A DNA stretch of 64,000 bases from Hennigella sp045641165 (GTDB lineage: Bacteria > Bacillota_I > Bacilli_A > Mycoplasmatales > Mycoplasmoidaceae): NCBI GenBank assembly GCA_045641165.1, contig JAZUGL010000006.1, positions 1-64,000 of the forward strand. Direction: 5' to 3'. The notes below the pieces were generated by a model, which was not told the origin of the DNA, searched no databases, and was given only the letters and a program-made list of their open reading frames with translations. The position numbers and the translations under genes are program-made. This document shows, piece by piece, positions 1-9,444 of this stretch (its first letter is position 1; every line of letters starts with the position of its first letter).

Positions 1-525
1 TTATTAAATGAGAACATGGTTTCTATATACGCAGATATCAATGATGTAAATACTTGACAATATATAGATTATTTACAAAACAATAAAGTAAATGTTTTGT
101 GAATTAGTTTAAGCAATAAAGAAATGCTAGAAGTTCTTGCTCAATACAAAACAAGAAATATCTTTTATATGGATGAAATGAAAAACCAAGATAATAGAAC
201 ATTTCAAAATGTTCTTAATGATCAAGATGTAATTATTAACAATGCTTTTATTTCAGAAATATGAAAGCTACAAAACGGTATTGACTATACAAGACAGCTT
301 CCAGAAAGAATTTATTTAGGTTTAAGCAGACAAGCAGTTGTTTTACAAAAACCTAAATCAAAACAATTATTAGCTTTAGCTAACTATGCTAAAGAAGAAG
401 GTATAAACATTACTATTCATAAATCTGTATTAGACAACAAAACCCAAAAATTATTTAAAGGCTGCCAACTTACTATCATTGAAAAACCAGAAGATTTAAG
501 CAAAATTGTCTTTAGTTTAAGCTAA
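1..525 (+). CDS. DprA/Smf-like protein, C-terminal part (5' end outside window)
   Basis: The reading frame is open from base 1 and ends at TAA 523-525, so only the last 174 residues are visible. The C-terminal third resembles the DprA/Smf Rossmann fold: an R-I-x-x-G-L-S segment, a run reading ALANYAKEEG, and a G-C-x-L segment near the end, in the order expected for DprA. DprA loads RecA on incoming single-stranded DNA. The usual glycine-rich signatures are poorly kept, so the protein is either very divergent or no longer a true DprA. Its position just upstream of topA matches the smf-topA order seen in many Firmicutes. The assignment is tentative. Confidence 0.45.
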
Positions 526-591
526 AAATATTAATAAATTAATATTGTTTGTAATCACAAAAACAAACAAAATTTGGTGCATATAATAAAT

Positions 592-807
592 ATGAGCACA
601 ATGTATAGAATTGAAGATGCTAAACTAAATAAGAATCTCATTAATGATGAGATTTGCTTAACTAAAATTAACAAACCACATGCTGTTAGACCCAAAGGTC
701 TTAAACAACCAACCACAAGGCAAATCCTTGTTGATTTTATTAACGAACAAAGAGCTTTTAATAAAAAAGTCGATGCCCAATTCAAAGCGCACGGTTGAAT
801 AAAGTAG
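592..807 (+). CDS. small basic protein of a local paralogous family
   Basis: This 71-residue ORF has no function I recognise. It starts at ATG 592, or at the in-frame ATG 601, and reads through one TGA before TAG 805-807. Its C-terminal half (RQILVDFINEQR..., ending FKAHGWIK) resembles the ends of the ORFs at 27645-27938 (ending FKQHGWM) and 59319-59660 (RQLILDMSARL...). The shared plan is a variable N-terminus, a linker rich in K, P and T, and a short amphipathic helix likely to form a coiled coil. A TATAAT box at 582-587 lies only four bases before ATG 592, which favours the second ATG or an atypical mRNA start. Confidence 0.6.
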
Positions 808-811
808 AGTT

Positions 812-862
812 AAAAAACTTTTTATATATATGTAATATATATAAGATTTTTTCTTACTATAA
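812..862 (+). terminator. AT-rich hairpin, possible terminator of the small ORF
   Basis: A TATATAT/ATATATA inverted repeat is followed by a T-rich run just after the stop at 807. It is composed only of A and T, so it is weak evidence. Confidence 0.35.
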
Positions 863-879
863 CTAAGGATCATAATACA

Positions 880-885
880 TATAAT
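880..885 (+). promoter_or_regulatory. -10 box (TATAAT) for topA
   Basis: A TATAAT hexamer ends 11 bases before the topA ATG. No clear Shine-Dalgarno sequence lies between them. Confidence 0.5.
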
Positions 886-896
886 TGATTAGCAAT

Positions 897-2945
897 ATGG
901 CAGCAAATCTAGTTGTAATTGAATCCCCAAACAAGGAAAAAACAATTAAGAAATACTTAGGCAATGATTATGACATCATTGCAACTGTGGGCCACATTAG
1001 AGATATTCCTACTTCAGGAAATAAATGTTTTGATCCTAAAACTTATGAACCAAACTGAAAGATTTCAGTTGATAAGAAAACAAGAAAATCTAAAAAAGAA
1101 GTTATTGAAAAAATTAAGAAAATGGCTTCTAAAGCTAAAAAAGTTTATCTAGCTACCGACCCTGACCGTGAAGGTGAAGCTATAGCTTGACACGTATATG
1201 AAGTATTAAATAAGCCTGAACAAGCTAAATGTACAAGAATTACCTTTAACGAAATTACTAAAGATGCCATCGAAGATGCCATTAAAAAAGAAAGAAAGAT
1301 TGAACTTGAATGAGTTCATTCTCAATTTGCTAGAAGAATTCTAGACAGAATTGTTGGTTATGATTTATCTAAGTTTGTTAAAAACAAATTTAGAGGTTCT
1401 TCAGCTGGTAGAGTTCAATCAGTTGCTTTAAAGTTTATTTATGAACGTGAACAAGAAATTAAAAGATTTAAACCTGTAACTACATATACACTTGACGTAG
1501 TTCTAAGTAATAATGATCCTCTTATTCTAAGAGAGATACCTGCAAGCGTTAAAGATGTTTTAAAAGGCGATGAAGAAAAAGCTGGTGTAGACTTTAAAAC
1601 AGAAGAAGCTGCTAACAAAGTTAAAAAAGGTCTAGAAGACAAATTCGAAGTTTATTACCCAAAGGGTAAAAAGGAAGAAACAATTAGAAGAAGAAACCCT
1701 TCTGAACCTTTTAAAACTTCTACATTGCAACAAGTTGCAAGTAATAGATTTGGTTGATCAATCTCTAAGATTACTAAAGTAATCCAAGATCTATATGAAG
1801 GTATATCTATAGATAAGGAACAAACAGCTCTTATTACTTATCCTAGAACTGATAGTGTTAGAATGTCAGACTCATTTAAAAAAGCTGCTAGAGGCTTTAT
1901 TCAAGCAGTTTATGGCCAAGATTACCTTGGAATTGGTTTTGACGCTAGAAACCTTGCTAAACAAGCTAAAAAAGATAATGTGCAGGATGCTCATGAGTGT
2001 ATTAGAGCTATTAATCCATCTCTAACTCCTACTAAACTTAAAGGCAAGATTAAAGATGAATACTTCAAGATGTATGAATTAATCTGAAGAAGATCTATTG
2101 CTAGCCTTATGGCTCCTTGCAGATATATTCACAAAACTATCCGTTTTAAAAACGATGGTTGTAAATTCTATACATATTCTAATGTAATTGACTTTGATGG
2201 TTATAAACGTGTATATCGTGATGAACCTTTAGAATCTAAAGGTACAAGCCATGATTATAAAGAAGGCGACAAGCTTTCAGCTAAATCCATTGTTATAACT
2301 AAACACGTATCTGAACCACCTGCAAGATATAACCAAGCAAGCTTGGTTAAAGCTTTAGATGAAGCAGGAGTAGGCAGACCTTCAACATATAGAATGATGG
2401 TGGATGTTAACCCTGAAAGAGGTTATTGTGAAGTTAAACAAAGAGCCTTCTATATGACTCAATTAGGTAATACCGTAATTGAAGGTTTAATTAATAACTT
2501 TGATGATGTTATTGATAAAGACTTTACTAAAAAGATGGAAGAAAGACTTGATGCTATAGCCGAAAAGAAAGAACCGTGAAATAAATGATTAATATCATTT
2601 GTCCCTGCTTTTGAAAAGCGTGTAGCAACTAAAAACAAAACAGTTAAAGCTACAACACAATATGTTGAAGGCAGAGTTTGTCCTAAATGTGGTAAACCAC
2701 TTGTTTATCGTTTTAGTCCTAAGACTAAGAAACAATTTATTGGTTGTTCAGATTATCCAAAATGTAAGTATGCTGAATTCCCAGGAAGAAAAGATTTAGA
2801 TGTTAAATGTCCACTTTGTGGACACAATCTAAGACAAATGGTTAATAAAAGAGGCCAAACATTTATTGGCTGCTCTAATTATCCAAAATGTCACTTTATT
2901 GCAAGAAACTTAGAAGAAGTTAATGCTAAGAAAGCTGCCAAATAA
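897..2945 (+). CDS. topA: DNA topoisomerase I
   Basis: This 682-residue type IA topoisomerase relaxes negatively supercoiled DNA through a 5'-phosphotyrosine intermediate. The N-terminal Toprim domain is clear (VVIESPNK near residue 6, DPDREGEA near 88). The catalytic tyrosine is Tyr315 in ITYPRTDS. Two C-terminal zinc ribbons (C-x2-C ... C-x4-C, about residues 597-675) match bacterial TopA. Several tryptophans are TGA-encoded, so translation code 4 is required. The stop overlaps the trxA start by one base (TAATG), indicating translational coupling in a topA-trxA-rpmG operon. Length is normal for the family. Confidence 0.97.
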
Positions 2946-3253
2946 TGATTATTAATAACATCAATGATTTTGAAAAAATCATGGATACAAATCAAAAAAT
3001 AATTCTTGATTTTTATGCGCAATGATGTGGGCCATGCAAGATGCTTGCGCCTATTTTAGAAAAAGTTGCAAGTCAAAATAAAGATTGAACTATTTGTAAA
3101 ATAGATATTGATAAACTTAGTGACTTAGCAGCTAAATTTGCTATCCAAGCAGTTCCTACTTTAGTCTTTATCAAAGATAAAAAAGTATTAGAAACAGCAG
3201 TTGGTTTTCAACCAGATGTAACAATCCAAAAGATTATCAACAAAATAAACTAA
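2945..3253 (+). CDS. trxA: thioredoxin
   Basis: This 102-residue protein has the canonical redox motif W-C-G-P-C (Cys28 and Cys31) preceded by DFYAQ, and the cis-proline segment AVPTLVF later in the chain. It would reduce cytosolic disulfides with electrons from thioredoxin reductase, which is not in the window. The start ATG overlaps the topA stop. The next gene (rpmG) follows after 44 bases. The motif tryptophan is TGA-encoded (the AATGATGTGG stretch reads QWCG in code 4). Confidence 0.95.
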
Positions 3254-3297
3254 AATATACACTATAATAAAACAACTATTTGAAAGAGATATAAAAT

Positions 3298-3459
3298 ATG
3301 GCACTTAAAAGACAAGTCAGACTAGAATGCAGTGTTTGTCACTCAATTAACTATTTAACTTTTAGAAATCCTAAGTCTAATCCAGACAAGCTAGAACTTA
3401 AAAAGTTCTGCCCTAAGTGTAGAAAAGTTACTCTACACAAAGAGACTAAAAAGAAATAG
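3298..3459 (+). CDS. rpmG: 50S ribosomal protein L33, first copy
   Basis: This 53-residue L33 has two Cys pairs (C-S-V-C near residue 11 and C-P-K-C near residue 40), so it is the zinc-binding (C+) type. It is a component of the large subunit near the E site. It is the last gene of the topA-trxA-rpmG group and is followed by a second, shorter L33 gene 86 bases downstream. Two L33 paralogues are common in Firmicutes and Mollicutes. Here both keep all four cysteines, so zinc sparing is not an obvious reason for having two. Confidence 0.93.
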   Translation: MALKRQVRLECSVCHSINYLTFRNPKSNPDKLELKKFCPKCRKVTLHKETKKK

Positions 3460-3482
3460 TTGTTTTAATTTTAAAATCTATA

Positions 3483-3488
3483 TATAAT
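3483..3488 (+). promoter_or_regulatory. -10-like box upstream of an early terminator
   Basis: A TATAAT hexamer lies 16 bases before the stem of the hairpin at 3505-3527. Transcripts starting here would meet a terminator almost at once. See the finding on a possible attenuator. Confidence 0.35.
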
Positions 3489-3504
3489 ATGTAGGTTATA
3501 TCTT

Positions 3505-3527
3505 AGAGGGCAAAAGCTCTCTTTTTT
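3505..3527 (+). terminator. rho-independent terminator or attenuator between the two L33 genes
   Basis: AGAGGGC and GCTCTCT pair fully (one G-U) around an AAAA loop and run into six T residues. It ends the topA-trxA-rpmG operon and lies before rpmG2-secE-nusG. Confidence 0.8.
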
Positions 3528-3545
3528 ATAACAAGAATAACAATT

Positions 3546-3692
3546 ATGCGAAAAAAAGTTATTTTAGTTTGTGACGAATGTTTAAGTCGTAACTATCATG
3601 TTACGAAGAATACGTTATCAACTAAACGTATCGTTTTAAACAAATATTGTCCAAAGTGTAAAAAAGTTACTACACACAAGGAAACAAGATAA
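3546..3692 (+). CDS. rpmG: 50S ribosomal protein L33, second copy
   Basis: This 48-residue L33 carries two Cys pairs (C-D-E-C near residue 9 and C-P-K-C near 34) and the C-terminal TTHKETR typical of the family. It sits directly before secE, whose ATG overlaps this stop by one base. The rpmG-secE-nusG order is conserved across Firmicutes, so this copy is likely the ancestral one and the copy at 3298 the extra one. A -10-like TATAAC lies about 14 bases upstream of the ATG. Confidence 0.92.
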   Translation: MRKKVILVCDECLSRNYHVTKNTLSTKRIVLNKYCPKCKKVTTHKETR

Positions 3693-4126
3693 TGGCAGAA
3701 GAAATTAAAGCTGAACAACCTAAGGTTACTAATCCAAAGCAATTAGCTAAGCAAGCCAAAGCAGCTAAAGCTGCTCAAAAGCGTTTGCAAAAGATTAACA
3801 AGGAAATTGTTAAACAACAAACAAAGCTAAAAGCTTTAGAAAGCAAACTTAAGACAACATCTAATCCTAAGAAAAAAACTGATATCCAAGACCAAATTAA
3901 AAAGGTCAATGACAAGATTAAAAAGCTTAACGATCCATCTAAGAATCGTTCAGCTCAACAAGTTTTGCAAACTTGATCTAAAGGTTTGGGCAAGGAAGCA
4001 AGTAGAATTTCTTGGGAAAAGAAAGATAAAATCTCTAAAGATTTTGTCACAATCATTGTTGTTTCAGTTATTCTAGCAATTATCTTCTTCGCAATTGATA
4101 TGATTATCATCACAATAAGAAAATAG
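3692..4126 (+). CDS. secE: protein translocase subunit SecE
   Basis: This 144-residue protein has a lysine- and alanine-rich N-terminal half that is predicted coiled coil. A single membrane helix near residues 113-137 (VTIIVVSVILAIIFFAIDMI) is preceded by an amphipathic segment, as in SecE. SecE clamps SecY in the Sec translocon. The N-terminal extension is long compared with the roughly 60-residue minimal SecE of Gram-positive bacteria. Assignment rests on the single C-terminal helix and the position between rpmG and nusG. Confidence 0.85.
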
Positions 4127-4136
4127 GAGAATCAAA

Positions 4137-4895
4137 ATGTCTATTATTAATAGAACACAATGATATGTTATTACTGCAATTGGTGGTAAAGAAGAATCTA
4201 TTGCTGAAGCAATAAGAGAAAAGATGAACAACTATGGTTATGCAAACTTTGCAAAACCATCAGAAAATGAACCATCTGCTAATTTTGCCAATGGTGCTGA
4301 ACCAAAGGTTAAAGAAGTTAGAGTGTTCATGAAACCACAATCAAAAGAAGAGATCTTTAATAAAAACGATCCTAACATGCCAAAAACTCTTAAAAACTCT
4401 AAGACAGTTAGATGAGAGGCTTTGCCTGATGGTCGTTATAAAAGGATTAAAACTAAACGTGTAAACAGATTCCCAAGTTATATTTTTATTAATGCTAACT
4501 TGGAACCTGAAATCTGATATGCTATCAGAAACACTATTGGTATTCTAGGATTTGTGGGTTCAACTGGTAAAGGTGCTTTGCCTATACCATGTTCTATGGA
4601 TGAATATGAAAGACTTGTTAATGAACAAGCTGCTGCAGAATATGCAAACAAAATTGCCCTTGATGCAGAAGTAAAACAAGCCGAAGCTAAAGAACATGGT
4701 CCAAAAGTTGTATTGAGCGAAGCTCCATTCAAAGTTGGTCAAAAAGTTGTTGTTGTCTCTGGCTCTTTTGAAGGTATTGAATGTAACGTAGTAGCTTTGA
4801 ATTTAGAAAAACAAATCGCAACTGTCGAATATGATATATTTGGTAGAATGCAATCATTCGACATTGGATTTAATGAACTAAAGCTTGCTGAATAA
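4137..4895 (+). CDS. nusG: transcription termination/antitermination factor NusG
   Basis: This 252-residue NusG binds RNA polymerase and couples it to ribosomes or Rho. The N-terminal NGN domain (QWYVITAIGGKE at the start, RFPSYIFI near 110) is interrupted by an insert of about 65 residues (roughly 35-100). The C-terminal KOW domain is clear (FKVGQKVVVVSGSFEGIE, near 201-218). Long inserted NusG proteins are known in mycoplasmas. AGGAG lies 10 bases before the ATG. It is the last gene of the rpmG-secE-nusG unit and is followed by rpsB after 27 bases. Confidence 0.93.
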
Positions 4896-4922
4896 CTTAA
4901 TTAAAATTAAAAAAGGAAAAAT

Positions 4923-5942
4923 ATGACAGAAAAAAAAGTTGAAAAAGAAGTTGAAGCTGAAAAAGCTGAAACTAAACCAGTTGCTAAAAAAGCAACAGTT
5001 AAAAAGACAATAACAAAAAAACCAGTTGGTAAAAAGCCTACTGATAGACCAGTTGTTGATCGTAAAGCTGAAATCGAAAAGAAAGTAAATGCTTTCTTTG
5101 ATGCTAATAAAGAGAATAGTAATTATAAAAAGCTAGTATCTGCTAGTAAATTAATGGAAGCTAGTGCGCACATTGGCTTACCAAACAACCAATGAAACCC
5201 TAAAATGGCTCCATTCATTTACCGTTCAAGAAATGCTAGAAATCATACTATTGATGTTTTAAAAACACTAGTATTTCTAAACAGAGCATATAACTTTTTA
5301 TATGATCTTGCAAAGCAAGAAGCTAAGATTCTATTTGTTGGTACACACAACGATTCAGTTAAGAAATTTATTGTAGAAGAAGCAAAAAGAGTTGGTGCTT
5401 TCTATATCAACCAACGTTGATTAGGTGGAACATTAACTAACTACAGAACTGTAGCTAATTCAATTAATAAATTGAATAGATTAACATCTTTAGTTGCTTC
5501 AGACACAATTCAAAGATATACAAAGAAACAACAACTAGACATCAATAAACAAATCGCAAAACTTGAAAAGTTTATTGGTGGTATTAAAGATATGAGAGGT
5601 TTACCTCAAGTTGTAATTGTTACTGATCCTATTGCTGAACACAATGCGGTAAAAGAAGCAAGAGATTTAAAAATCCCAGTAGTAGCTTTAGCTAATACTA
5701 ATGCTAACCCTAACTTAGTGGATTTCATTATTCCAGCTAACACACATTCATCTAGAACAGAATGATTATTAATCACAATTCTAGCTGATGCTATAGCTGC
5801 TGCTAAAGGACAACCAACTAAAGTTGTAGATAAAGCGGATGGTGAAATTCTTTTACCTGAAATAGTTAAACAGCAAAGAAAAATTGTTTTTACAAAAGGC
5901 AAACAAGCTGATACCTTTGTTAAAGAAGAAAAAGCTAAGTAA
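4923..5942 (+). CDS. rpsB: 30S ribosomal protein S2
   Basis: This 339-residue S2 has the family core beginning near residue 77 (LMEASAHIGL) with the NQRWLGGTLTN and ITDP/VALANTNANP-type segments. The first 75 or so residues are an added lysine-, alanine- and threonine-rich tail. A good ribosome site (AAAAAGGAAAAAT) precedes the ATG. In most bacteria rpsB is directly followed by tsf. Here tsf lies near 20 kb, on the other strand with pyrH and frr, and rpsB instead follows nusG. A strong terminator ends the gene. Confidence 0.96.
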
Positions 5943-5946
5943 ATAA

Positions 5947-5977
5947 AATAGCACTAAAAGGTGCTATTTATTTTTTT
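5947..5977. terminator. bidirectional terminator between rpsB and the ParA-like gene
   Basis: AATAGCAC (5947-5954) pairs with GTGCTATT (5961-5968) and is followed by a T run on the + strand. The stop of the minus-strand gene (5954-5956) lies inside the stem. Confidence 0.85.
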
Positions 5978-6595
5978 ATAGATTTCCAATCATGGATCGA
6001 TATTTTCAATATCATCCAAAGTTTTGTAATTTGGTAAGGTATTAATTGTATCAATTAAAACAAAAGCATTTTTAAATTGTTTTCTTAAAGCAATTAACTC
6101 TTTCTGATTTTGAATATTATTTGTATAGTCTGTTAGAAATAAATATATTTTCTTATTTTTAAATGTGTGTGATAAGAAAAAATCTAATATACGCGCGGGC
6201 ATATTATTTTTTATTTTTGCAAATAGCACAAAGTGTTCAACATCTTGCAACACTTCATCATTGACCTTATCTTTGTTATGGTTAGGGTTAATTAGCAAAA
6301 TTTCGTTTTTGTCTGACAAAGAACTAGCCGAACTTGCTATTTTATTTGCGTTTAGAGACTCGTTAGACCAAAGTTGGTATAAAGTTAAGTCAAACACTCT
6401 TGCTTGGTCAAATTGCGCCAATTCTTTCCAGTCTATAGCTTTTAAAAAGCGATTTTGTGCGCCCGCGTTTAAGTCTAAAACTGCGACTGAATCATACTTC
6501 TTTTCTAATAAATTAGAAAAGATTAATACTTCTAGGTCTTGTCTAACCGAACTATCAAGATCAAAGATGGCAATAGTTTTATTTTGCATAATCAA
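5954..6595 (-). CDS. ParA/Soj-like protein without a recognisable P-loop
   Basis: This 213-residue protein begins with either of two ATGs (6595 or 6589) and ends at TAG inside the terminator. The N-terminal strand (TIAIFDLD) and VAVLDLNAG near residue 39 resemble the ParA/MinD fold, where the second strand reads VLLID.DPQ. No KGGxGKT Walker A motif is present: the equivalent stretch reads DLDSSVRQDL. The position after mnmG-rsmG matches the gidA-gidB-soj order of many bacteria, and this context is the main reason for the call. It overlaps the rsmG end by up to 17 bases. It may be a degenerate partition protein or unrelated. Confidence 0.4.
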
Positions 6596-7292
6596 ATCCT
6601 TTGATTATCTTTTTATAGTCTCTTGGATACTTAGGGTTTGTTTTAGCCACCTTATGTGCATATATAGTATAAAAAGCGATATTAGCGTCTTCGCGTACAT
6701 CTATAGTATTTAATTTAGCCCCTAGTTGTTTTAGTTCCTTATTTAAATCTTTAACTTCAGTTAAAAAGTTTTTACTTTTAGGAACAACGATTGTTCCACC
6801 AACCTTAGTAAATGGAACAAGCATCTCTAAAATAGTTTCTACAGGAGCTACTGCTTTAGCAGTAGTTAAATCAAATTGTCTTTTTGTGCTAGTTTGTTCA
6901 ATACGTTGACAAATGATTTCTACATTATTTAAATGTAGTAATTGAACTAATTGGTTTAAAAAACCACATTTCTTATGACTAGATTCAACTATTGTTAACT
7001 TAATATTAGGAAAGAATAGTTTAATAACTATTCCTGGAATACCACTACCACTTCCTACATCTAATACTGTTTTAACTTTGCTAAAGTCAACTAAGTCATA
7101 AACCATAATTGATTGTCAAAAGTATTTAGACCAGATAACATCATCGCCATCTAACCTTGTTAGATTCATAGATTTATTTTGATATTGCAAAAAGTCTTTA
7201 TAAGCATCTAGTTGTTTGCTTATAAGTTGTCTATTGCAATTTTTAATTGCAAATAAATCAATAGTCTTGTCTAGAAATTCTTTTTTATCCAT
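6579..7292 (-). CDS. rsmG: 16S rRNA (guanine-527-N7) methyltransferase
   Basis: This 237-residue SAM-dependent methylase (GidB) has the motif I VLDVGSGSGIPG near residue 75. The start is ATG 7292, which overlaps the mnmG stop by eight bases and extends the frame upstream through one TGA. N-terminal sequence (NLTRLDGDD...WSKYFWQS) matches the family, where NLT and the following acidic patch are conserved. It modifies the 530 loop of 16S rRNA. It is co-transcribed with mnmG, as in most bacteria. Confidence 0.93.
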
Positions 7293-9132
7293 GTTTCTTA
7301 ATATTATTTATATAGTTTTTAATGATTGCTATATCAACTAAGTTGATTCCTGAAATTCTGCTTGCTTGTTCTAGATCTAATGGTTTAATTCTGTTTAGTT
7401 TATCTCTTGCTTCAAGAGTTAAATTAGGAACTTCTTTATAATCTTTAATCTTATCTAAAGAAACTTTAGATAGGTTAGATAATTTCTTAATCGCTTTAAG
7501 TTGGTTATTAATGTAACCTTCAAACTTAATGTAGATGTCTAGCTTTTTGCAAACCATTGGATTAAGGTTTTTAACCTTAAAGACATTTAAAACATCAAAT
7601 GATTTAACTTCTGGTCTTCTTAATAGCTTATATAAAGCGATATTGCCTGCGTGATATTTATTTAGCAAAGTTTTGTTTTGATAAACATAATGTGTTTTTA
7701 AAAATTTCATTTGTTTGTTAAATAAGTCATTGTTCTTTTTGAAGTCTTTGTAAACTTCTTGTGAAACAAGACCCAGATCATGACCATATTTAATTAAACG
7801 TTCTTGAGCATTATCATTTCTTAAATATAGACGGTGTTCAGCTCTAGAAGTTAATAACCTATAAGGTTCAGTTATACCTTTAGTCATGATATCATCAGTT
7901 AAAACACCTAAGTATGCTTCAGATCTTTTTAGAATTAAAGGTTTTTTACCTTTAATGCTTAAATAAGCATTGATGCCAGCAAGCAAACCTTGTCCTGCTG
8001 CTTCTTCATAACCAGAAGTACCATTAATTTGGCCAGCACAAAATAAATTTTTTATTTTCTTAAGCTCATAGTTAAGCTTTAGTTGTGTAGGATCAATTGC
8101 ATCATACTCTATTGCATACGCGTATTTAAGGAAGACAGCTTTTTCTAAACCAGGAACAGATCTGATGATCTTTTCTTGTGTTTTTCTATCAAAGCTTGTA
8201 GATAAACCTTGAAGATACATACTATCTCATTGTTGACTTTCAGGTTCAACAAAGACTTGATGTCTATTTTTATCAGCAAATCTCATTACCTTATCTTCTA
8301 TAGAAGGACAATATCTTGGGCCAATAGAATGTATTCTTCCAGAATACATGGCAGATTTAGAGATGTTGTCTCTAATAATCTTGTGTGTCTTTTCATTTGT
8401 GTAAGTTAAATGGCAAGGAACTTGTTGATCAAAAGGTAAGATAGTTGGATTGTAATGTTCAAATGATAAAATATCATTTGTTCCATTTTCAACTTGCATT
8501 TTTTTAAAGTTAATACTAGATTTTAAAATTCTTGGAGGTGTTCCAGTTTTTAATCTAATTAATTTAATACCTTCTTTAACTAGACTATCTGAAAGATAGT
8601 TTGCTCCCTTTTGACCTGAAGGACCTTCATGAAGTTGTTCTTGCCCACGATGGCAAATAGGTTTTAAATAAGTTCCTGTTGTTAAAACCATCGCTTTAGC
8701 CATATATGTGGCTTTGCCACATTTAACCCCAACTAGTTTATGATTCTTAATAATTAATTCTTTTGCTTCGTCAATAATAAGAGTTAAATGTTTTTGTTTT
8801 TTGATTGCTTTAACTCAATAGTCATGGTAAGCAACTTTATCTATTTGAGCTCTTAAAGCTCAAACACCAGCACCCTTAGCTTGGTTTAGCATCTTCATTT
8901 GAAGTTGACAAGCATCAGCTGCTTTAGCTTGCATTCCACCTAAAGCATCGATTTCTCTTGTAACAACTCCTTTGGCTGGTCCACCAACTGAAGGATTACA
9001 AGGTGTATCGCCAATATGTTCTTTGTTTAATGTAATTAAAGCAGTCTTTAATTTTAAATTTGAAGTAGCAAATGCTGCTTCAAGTCCTGCATGTCCTGCA
9101 CCAATAACAATTACATCAAATGACTTGGTCAT
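7285..9132 (-). CDS. mnmG: tRNA uridine-5-carboxymethylaminomethyl enzyme MnmG (GidA)
   Basis: This 615-residue FAD protein works with MnmE to modify wobble U34 in tRNAs. The N-terminal dinucleotide-binding motif VIVIGAGHAGLEAA (residues 7-20) and the signature CNPSVGG (near 46) are intact. The conserved TSRAEHRLYLRNDNA segment is present in the C-terminal half. Four or more tryptophans are TGA-encoded. A TATAAT box at 9144-9149 (minus strand) sits about 11 bases before the ATG, so this is the first gene of the mnmG-rsmG-ParA-like operon. Confidence 0.97.
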
Positions 9133-9143
9133 AGTGGATATAT

Positions 9144-9149
9144 ATTATA
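9144..9149 (-). promoter_or_regulatory. -10 box of the mnmG operon
   Basis: TATAAT on the minus strand, 11 bases before the mnmG ATG. Confidence 0.5.
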
Positions 9150-9150
9150 A

Positions 9151-9180
9151 AAATAAAAATAGCACATAGTGCTATTTTTC
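9151..9180 (-). terminator. terminator of tRNA-Gln
   Basis: AAAAATAGCAC and GTGCTATTTTT pair around an ATA loop; a T-rich stretch follows on the minus strand. The same eight-base stem core occurs at 5947 and 10984. Confidence 0.8.
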
Positions 9181-9184
9181 ATAA

Positions 9185-9259
9185 TGGCTGGAACAGTAGG
9201 ATTCGAACCTACGCATTGAAGATCCAGAATCTTCCGCCTTTCCGCTTGGCTATGTTCCA
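9185..9259 (-). tRNA. tRNA-Gln (anticodon CUG)
   Basis: The minus strand folds into a full cloverleaf of 75 nt with encoded CCA. The acceptor TGGAACA pairs with TGTTCCA and the discriminator base is G. The T arm holds GGTTCGAATCC. The five-pair anticodon stem GAAGA/TCTTC encloses the loop TTCTGGA, giving CTG, which reads CAG. The starting U1-A72 pair and AGCCAAGCGG D-arm are typical of bacterial tRNA-Gln. Confidence 0.93.
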
Positions 9260-9279
9260 ATAGCCATTTGATTATATGT

Positions 9280-9426
9280 CTATTTCTTTTTAAAGATTAG
9301 TGTGTGTCCTGCAGTTCCTGAATTTGAAGCATGACTAACTAATTCTCATCCTTTTTTAGTTCATGTATCTATAGTTTTTTGTAATTCATTAATTCAAGGT
9401 TTTGATTTTACTACTTTGTATTTCAT
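9280..9426 (-). CDS. DUF4177-like mini-protein
   Basis: This 48-residue ORF starts at ATG 9426 behind a strong ribosome site (GAGGAGA) and ends at TAG. It has four tryptophans, three of them TGA-encoded. The pattern MKYKVVKS...GWELVSHAS...HTLIFKKK matches the short DUF4177 family (Y-KVV, GWELV, IF-K), whose function is unknown. It lies 18 bases after the end of the LRR protein at 9445-10905 and is probably co-transcribed with it. It is too short for standard gene finders using code 11. Confidence 0.7.
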
Positions 9427-9444
9427 TTTTTCTCCTCTACCATT

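Noticed and set aside
897..2945. Apparent multiple in-frame stops splitting topA, polC, rpsB, guaB and others into fragments
   Set aside because: Every one is TGA at a conserved tryptophan, so code 4 explains them and these are not pseudogenes.
6165..6713. 182-codon open frame on the + strand
   Set aside because: It is antisense to the ParA-like gene and rsmG, has no ribosome site and no family features.
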